Source: Lithospermum erythrorhizon (Eukaryota > Streptophyta > Magnoliopsida > Boraginales > Boraginaceae). Taken from it: a stretch of 64,000 nt of DNA. How positions within the stretch are numbered: position 1 is the stretch's first letter; each line of letters opens with the position of its first letter. The notes under the pieces were generated by a model. It saw only the letters and a program-made list of their open reading frames with translations, did no database searches and had not been told where the DNA came from. Positions 57,780-64,000 of the stretch are shown piece after piece. The position numbers were made by a program, and so were the translations under genes. The stretch lies in assembly GCA_019722365.1 (NCBI GenBank), contig JADFUC010000709.1, forward strand, positions 1-64,000, given 5' to 3'.

Positions 57780-60700
57780 TTAAGTGGACATGAAGGTGTC
57801 ATCATCCAACAGGGCTTGCAAATCAACCAGGTCGTCATCAAAACCGCTTGCTTCCTCTGAACTGTTGAGAACCTTATCATAAACGGCCTGGAGTTATTAA
57901 CAAGAGGAAATGTGAGTTTTCTTGCTCTAACCAGACTAGCAAACTTAAGGCTCCAACAGTAAACGTTCCCGCTAAAGAATGCAGAATCCTCGTTGACCTC
58001 AGCAAAGTAACATGAACGTCTCCATAAATATCGGGATCTCCCCAATTAATTAGAAGCTCAAAATCAAGACTAAATAAAGATATTGAATGCACTACTTATA
58101 TTGTTGCAAGTAGAAATTAAGTAGTAAGAAATTATCCAAGTTTATTAGGAGTTTAGGAGTTGCATACTAGTCTTTTATTATTTTTATATATTCTTAAGAT
58201 GAGAATGTTGAGGGGATCGTGCGGAGTTACATGCAAAGAAAGAATTATAATTGAAGTGATTCGTGAGAAAGTAGGAGTTGCTCCATTGAGGAGAAATTGA
58301 GGGAGAACCGTCTGAGATGGTATGACCATGTAAAAAGACATCAAATAGATGCACCAGTCAGAAGAAGTGAAGCATGAGCACCGCTAAACACATGTAAGCA
58401 AGAGGTAGACAGAAGAAGAGTTGGACGGAGACTATATCAAAGGATGTCGGTCAATAGTATTACCTTCTTTCCCTGCATTCCTGAGACTACATTCAGCAAT
58501 CTTTCAGCTGATCTCTCTCGTTTTATACTGTACCATGGATTTCACCCTGTCAAGTGCTTTCTGCATTCTCTCCTCAGTTTGCCTTCTGCCTTCTTTTAAG
58601 ACATCATAATCATCTTCTTTCAGAGATTCATCTTGCAAGCTGGGGCTATCAGTAGCCATTTCTGGTCTAAATCCTCGTAATCCACTTCCTTTACGTCTCC
58701 AACGCAAAACAACCTTCTCCAGAATTCCCACAGACCAGATAATATTATGCTTCCTCCTCACTTGGTGACCTCTGAAGTGAGCCTATTTGTTAACATAGGA
58801 TAAACCGAACATGGTGTCATTTGGAATTCAAAGGAGGACAAAGTCAAAATCAGGAAAGACAGAGAACCCAAAATAAATAAATAAATAACAACAATTAGTT
58901 AAATAGCCAACAATAAGGATCGATACTTGCCTGTATTTTTATTACCCGTTGACGAATAAGGAGGAACTCTTTCCTTCCTTTCCAACTGCGGAACTTGTTT
59001 TGGATCCGTATTGCTGCAGCATCTTGTCCGGCCCTGTTCATCTTTAGGGTAAGAGAAAGGGCTCTCTGGTCAGATATTCCAAATTCACCATCACTATACT
59101 CATTTAACTTCTTCCTTTGGAATGACTGCACTCTATAAACTTGAAAAATGCGAGCAGCAGCTTGTGTTGCATTGCGAACAGCAGCTAATGAATCTTTCAA
59201 TGGTGAATCCCCATCTGTAGTTGAAGCAGAAATACGCTCAGAAATTGTATGTACAGGAGTTGATCCAGATGATTCCCCCTTATCTTTGCCTTTACTATCC
59301 TTCAAGTCAAGTGATTGAAGGTGGGAACTCAAATCAACCAGAGCAGACTCGGCCAGTAAACCAGCAATTCCTTTGTGTCCATTGCTGGAAGCCAGATCTG
59401 CAGGTGTTCTGCCAGTAGGATATTTCGGGGTAGGATCTGTCAGCAGCCCAGCAGCAGCCCCTAATGCTATCAGGGAACAAACTGTCCGCTCCCTAACACA
59501 AACATTTGGACAAATCCATAAAGAAGATGAACTAAACATAAGTTTATTAATTACAACTGCATGATACACTTTGCAACTAGTTTCTTTATGACAAAATATT
59601 ATTAAAAGTTAAGTTATTGCAAAGGGAGTACATGAAGAGTAAAAACAAAAAGCATAGAAGAGGAGTAGCAGTTCAAAGAATTAGAAAGACATTCAGACTT
59701 ACCTGCCATATAATGCCGCCCAATGTAAAGCAGTCCATCCACTAACATCTCTAAAATTTATACTTACACCAGCAGCAATCATAGGTGGCATTGCCCAATC
59801 ATAATCAAGAGCAGCAGCAAGGTGCAGCACCCCTTGACCACTCTCATCTAATTCAGATGGGCCTTTTCCATCTTCAACAATCTTTTCCAGAATCCAATAA
59901 TACAATTTCTCTTTAAGAAGTTTATGTAGGATCTGATCCTTAATTTTTTCTATTGAGGATTCCTCCTCCGTATTGGAGTTCAACATTTTTTCCCAATCAT
60001 ATTTTTCCTCCATCAGTAATGAACTGAACCTACTGCATAATTGAGTAGTATCACTCTCACTGCTCGAGACTGAAGTAGAGAATTTGGGAGAACCAATGGA
60101 CAACAACCTTGCAAATCTCATCAGCAACACACTTTCACTAGCAGTGCTGTTACTTGAATCAGAAATATCTACTTCTGGGGATATACTAACACGGAATTCA
60201 AAATCTCGAACTTCACTGCAAGCTAACCTATTGGAGAGTGTTATATAGAATGGAACCCTCCCAGGTTTGTGAACTGGAGTATGGCAACGAAGAATACCAG
60301 CTCCTATGACTTCTGCTGGGACTTCCAGCTCGCCAAACATGCAAGCCCATTTACAATTCTCCACCTCTTTTTGACTCTTCATAAACTGGCCCATGATAAG
60401 CACCTGGATGATGAAAATATTTGAAGAGGACACAAATTGTTACTCCAACAGAGCTGCCTAAATACCGCAAAGAGAGAGCATGTGCAAGGGAAAGGGGAGA
60501 AACGCAAAAGAAGTCAACGAAACTCATCTGACTATTACATAAAATATACATAACTTATACCTTGGTTTCTGATCCAGCATATGCCCAGACGGGGGAGAAA
60601 TCGGTAATGCTGAAGTACTGGTCTTGTGAAATTGATGGAGGCAGAACAAAGGAGTCCAATGGTACCTGAGGGCCTAAATCAGAATCATCACCTACATCGT

Positions 60701-63671
60701 CATTACCAACAGCCTCCCAGTAGGTGCCTGAATTGGAATGTATATGGGTATCATTTACATCCTCGAATTCTTTACTCATCCACCGGTCGAAGCTGTCTAG
60801 CTTTTTTAGACCTTCTTTTAAACCAAACAAGAATGGTTGCTTTAGCGATGAATGATCAGCCTTTTCTTCTGTACTGAGATGAGCAGGTAACTCCGGTTTC
60901 GGAGAAGCTTCAATATCTGCATTTATTTTATGAACTGGAGAATTTTGCATAGGATGTGTAATCTTTCCACTAGGTGCATCCATAACGTTGAACATGTTCG
61001 AGAATCCCACATGGCTCCCTTCATTCAAGCTATCAGGAGGACAGAAAGGGGAACCCATATACGCCTTCTGGTTCATGGTCCAATTAGATACACATGACAC
61101 ATCGATCCCTGGGTTCTGTCAATTAGATGGAAAAAGTGGAAGTTATTAGAAGATAATTAAAAGTTATAATTCAGCTCATCATATATTTAGGCACAAGGTG
61201 GATGCAAGAATTTGCCGATTGAAATCAGAATTGTTGATTTACCTCGTTTATCACATCTTGTTATTTCTTAATGTCCTCATAAATCCTTAGGAACGGAGGA
61301 GTGTTTTATGACTTTTATCTATATATACAATTGGGGATTATAACTCTTTCTTCGTGAAAGTCTTTGTTTCCTTTTTCTATGTTTGAGAGTAGGGAAAAAG
61401 ATTACTTTAGAACATAAAACAAATACGCACTACATTGTACTTTGGTGTATGTTGCAGCAACGGTAGTTCCAAATTGACAACAGAGAAACTATAGGGAAAC
61501 TGTGATAGAAGAATTGAATTTGTTCATATTTACCTGCCACTCCTCTAGACAACCACCGTTATCTCTGAACCCTTGACTGGGATCTAACCCATCTCCAATA
61601 ACTTGGTTCAGCATCTCATTACCTTGAACATGCGTCATGCTGATTGTGTTAGATGTCATAGTAGAAAATGAAGGCTGAAACTGATCATACTGATAGGACT
61701 TAAATGGGAGGTCCAGGGATTGGTCTGTCACATATTCTACAACAGCTTCAACATTTGTATCTGTCCCCCCCTGACCAGGTAAGGAAACAGATGTACTGCA
61801 AGTAGTTGGTAATTGTATTTGGTAATCACCTGCTACAATTTGAAATGTTATGTGAATCCGAGAGACATATCAGAAAGATGAGAGAAAGTTAGGAATGCTA
61901 CACATTACTTGAAGAAGAGACTGGGTAGTAAGGAGCTCCAAATCTATCATTCATCTTCTGCAACGATGGCTGCTGGGAGTCCATAAAAGATTGGAATCCT
62001 GAGTTTGCTTGGCTACTGTATGCTGCAGTAGATTCAGCATTAGATCATCTATCATTATTCTCATATATGCCCAAGTACTTATGAGCTAAATAACAATGTA
62101 TAAGATTACCAGGACCCATGGATAGGTTATAAAAGCTGAAAGGCTGAAAGCTACCTGATTCAGCATCTTCAAATTCTGAGGCCTGGGCACTGCTTAGACT
62201 GGCCGTGTCTGTAATTTGTGAATTTCCTTGATAATCATGTGACATAATCTTCGATGATGAACTGGTAACCACCTCAGAATATTCCACATCTTTATTTTCT
62301 GGGAAACTAGAAACGGCTTCTCCAACATCTTTGATGCGGTTATAATTGGTCCTGCTTCCCTGTTAAGGAAAAGAAATAGCCAAATGTTTGAACTACATTA
62401 TGTCCAAAAGAAGCACTTGAAGGCAACATGAATAATTGTTGTTTGACGATGCTAAAAAAAGTATACCATTAATTGGGAAAAGGTAAGGGGAAAAGGTAGA
62501 ATACATTTCAAATTAATGCAAAGTTAAAGGACTGAAAATATTCTTACCTTCACTTCTCGATAGTGCACAAGAACTATGTTTGATAACGCCCTGCATTGAT
62601 AGTAAATAATTACTTGCTAAAATGTTTAGATCATTAGCCCTTAGAGACTTAAAAATGAACAAAGTTACGATGCCTCAAAAGAACTGCAACTGGTGGCCAT
62701 AGAAATGCAAGTTATGCTATCTCATACTTGGAAATGCATGTAAATAACCTAACCTAGTTTCCACATATGCATTACTATCTTCTTTTGCTGGGAGATCATT
62801 ATTAAATTTATTTTTTTCAATTTCATTTGGGGAGGGAGGGGAGGAGAATAAAGTTCAATTGAACTGAAACAAGATATATCATGTTGCAGATAATTTTTAT
62901 TTATTATTCATTACAAAAGAATGATTCCATGTCTTATGGAGTCAAAACTCTTGGATGTTATGGGATAAATTAAAAATGGCTCATTACACTACATACGCTT
63001 CTTACTTATTGAGAAGTAGTAGATAGTATTTGAGATTCTTCTTGGGTCAATTAGGAAAAAACATCTCTGTTATCACAGGGGCTGCGTACTATCCGACCCC
63101 CCTTACCCTGCTTAGGCGAGAGCCTTTTTAGAGGCATTTGTCATGTTGTGTTGCGTCATTAATTACAAAAGAAGTCAAAGTTGTGTACAAAATGTTCTCT
63201 AACTTTTAGATAAATCGTTCATAACCAAAGCATTCCAATCAAAATTCAAAGATTGGTAAACACCAACACTCAAGCCCTGGGAAAGATAAACCAACCTACA
63301 GGGTGATACAGAACTTACTCTTCAAGCATCCAGTAACTGCGCCTTTGAAAATTCTCATTCTCTTGTCCATGGGCGTAATAGCAATGCAGCACATCTACGC
63401 TTCCAGCCTGATAGTTCATTCAATGTTAAATATCATTTTGTAAGAAGCAACACAATCGAGGAGAATGAAACCCATATGGCCATATAGTAAAATTTTATAC
63501 CTGATCAGATATACAATAGTAAGATAGCACTAAACAGAATAAATTATAAACATACCTTAAGTCGTTCATGAGCTTCCTTCACAGTCTTCCCATCCCTTTT
63601 CTTCCTCCAGTTATGACCATCCTTGCGGAAATATCTCAACACCTTCCGGTCGAAAAGAAAAAGTGAACCGC
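57780..63671 (-). CDS. CAMTA: CAMTA calmodulin-binding transcription activator (5' end outside window)
   Basis: CAMTAs are calcium/calmodulin-responsive nuclear transcription factors that bind CGCG-type sites and act in cold and defence responses. Exons on the minus strand: 63671-63556, 63407-63319 and 62590-62548 make most of the CG-1 domain (LFLFDRKVLRYFRKDGHNW, VDVLHCYYAHG, NIVLVHYREVK). 62359-62155, 62022-61909, 61832-61534 and 61115-60561 form the linker and TIG start. 60403-59703 holds TIG (GILRCHTPVHKPGRVPFYI) and the ankyrin start (GVLHLAAAL, GWTALHWAALYGR). 59492-58931 holds ankyrin and the first IQ (AAIRIQNKFRSWKGRKEF). 58782-58464 holds a second IQ (IQAHFRGHQVRRKH) and the calmodulin site (VLRWRRKGSGLRGFR). 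57887-57780 is the acidic tail (LLDDDTFMST). The intron after 58931 has a GC donor. A 2-nt deficit near 58510-58535 shifts the frame after MVQYKT, so the last 60 or so residues may be lost. The ankyrin/TIG layout fits the CAMTA1/2/3 clade. The N-terminus of CG-1 lies beyond 64000. Confidence 0.94.
58185..58440 (+). mobile_element. LINE reverse-transcriptase C-terminal fragment in a CAMTA intron
   Basis: On the plus strand, antisense to CAMTA, the frames read RMLRGSCGVTCKERI, EVIREKVGVAPL, then with shifts ENRLRWYDHVKRHQIDAPVR and SWTETISKD. This is the common 3' tail of plant L1-type LINE ORF2 (RMLRWMCG...IREKVGVAPI...RWFGHV). It is 5'-truncated and broken, and runs almost to the CAMTA exon edge at 58464. 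Confidence 0.85.
63005..63155 (+). mobile_element. SINE copy C (CAMTA intron)
   Basis: It shares gaagtagtagata, a ttgggtcaattagg box, ggggctgcgtactatccgac and cttaggcgagagcc with copies A and B. It lies between CAMTA exons 63407-63319 and 62590-62548 and is antisense to the gene. Confidence 0.75.
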
Positions 63672-63674
63672 CTG

Positions 63675-64000
63675 AAAGACCAGCCAACCAAATTTTGTAT
63701 ATTACCACAAGTTCCTCATATACTAGACAATAAGGATTCCCAATTGAAAAAGCTTGAAGAGCAGAAACTTATTATGTAGTTCAACATCTTTTAACTGAAC
63801 TATATTGTTCAACTTCATGTTATAACATAAAAAAATTATGCTTTGGTGTAGTCTAATCATTTCTCATGATTGTAAGGTGTTACTTCTTCAAATTGTTGTT
63901 AAGGCTAGTCAAACATCTCTACCGCGTCATGAATACTCAACAATTTTTTTATGCTTTGGAAAGCTGAGAAAATTCTGAACAGAATTGAAATGCAGAAAAA
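63675..64000 (-). other. CAMTA intron running off the window
   Basis: No coding sequence is seen upstream of the acceptor at 63672-63673. The remaining CG-1 N-terminus and the start codon must lie beyond the window. Confidence 0.7.

Noticed and set aside
1..64000. A new defence, toxin or CRISPR-like system
   Set aside because: All recognisable coding sequence belongs to known plant families or transposons. No clustered novel genes, spacers or structured RNA were seen.

Overview
The window is plant nuclear DNA, most likely from a eudicot and plausibly an asterid. It is AT-rich, with intron-bearing genes, GT-AG junctions and plant-specific families: CAMTA, A-type cytochrome P450, LURP-one-related, DUF4057 and a DPP6N/TolB-like propeller. 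It also carries plant Mutator-like elements, LINE tails and SINE copies. Nothing organellar, bacterial or viral was seen, and there are no CRISPR arrays or rRNA/tRNA genes. The taxon is inferred from family resemblance only.

The main feature is a run of broken gene copies. From left to right these are: histone H3 (0.8-1.6 kb, +), 14-3-3 (2.7-4.9 kb, -), LURP-one-related (10.8-12.0 kb, -), splicing factor CWC25 (14.6-17.7 kb, +), ribosomal protein L10a (18.5-19.5 kb, -), two related CYP71-type P450s (21.9-23.5 kb and 37.8-39.8 kb, +) and a DUF4057 gene (40.9-42.2 kb, +). Nearly all keep introns at the expected places but carry frameshifts, stops or lost splice sites. They are therefore decayed DNA-level duplicates, not retrocopies. 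A duplicated block losing genes after genome duplication explains this best. A consensus with many indel errors is the alternative.

From 25 to 38 kb the window is mostly transposons. There is a worn Mutator-like remnant (25.9-27 kb) and an LTR-like stretch with a short minisatellite (30.5-31.1 kb). A larger Mutator-like element (31.89-37.67 kb) has recognisable terminal inverted repeats, a near-perfect 9-bp target duplication and a broken transposase on the minus strand. A 1,134-bp solo LTR with a perfect 5-bp target duplication sits inside the transposase, at a tryptophan-rich motif of the catalytic domain. The element lies just upstream of the second P450 copy.

From 42 to 48 kb the DNA is very AT-rich and holds a direct segmental duplication of about 1 kb. 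One copy carries a 177-bp insertion with a 13-bp target duplication and an A-rich tail; the other copy shows the empty site.

At 47.7-57.7 kb a DPP6N/TolB-like propeller gene is tandemly duplicated. Copy 1 reads through 635 codons but is frameshifted at its C-terminus. Its 3' UTR is displaced by about 4.5 kb of inserted DNA. Copy 2 keeps a good C-terminus but is broken in its first third.

The right end (57.8 kb to past 63.7 kb, -) is a CAMTA calmodulin-binding transcription activator gene. The window holds most of CG-1 and the TIG, ankyrin, IQ and calmodulin-binding regions, with one GC-AG intron. A 2-nt loss near the C-terminus should truncate the tail. Its introns hold a SINE and an antisense LINE reverse-transcriptase tail. 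CAMTA and DPP6N copy 1 are the best candidates for working genes here. I did not find a previously undescribed molecular system; the notable biology is the decay and the nested insertions.
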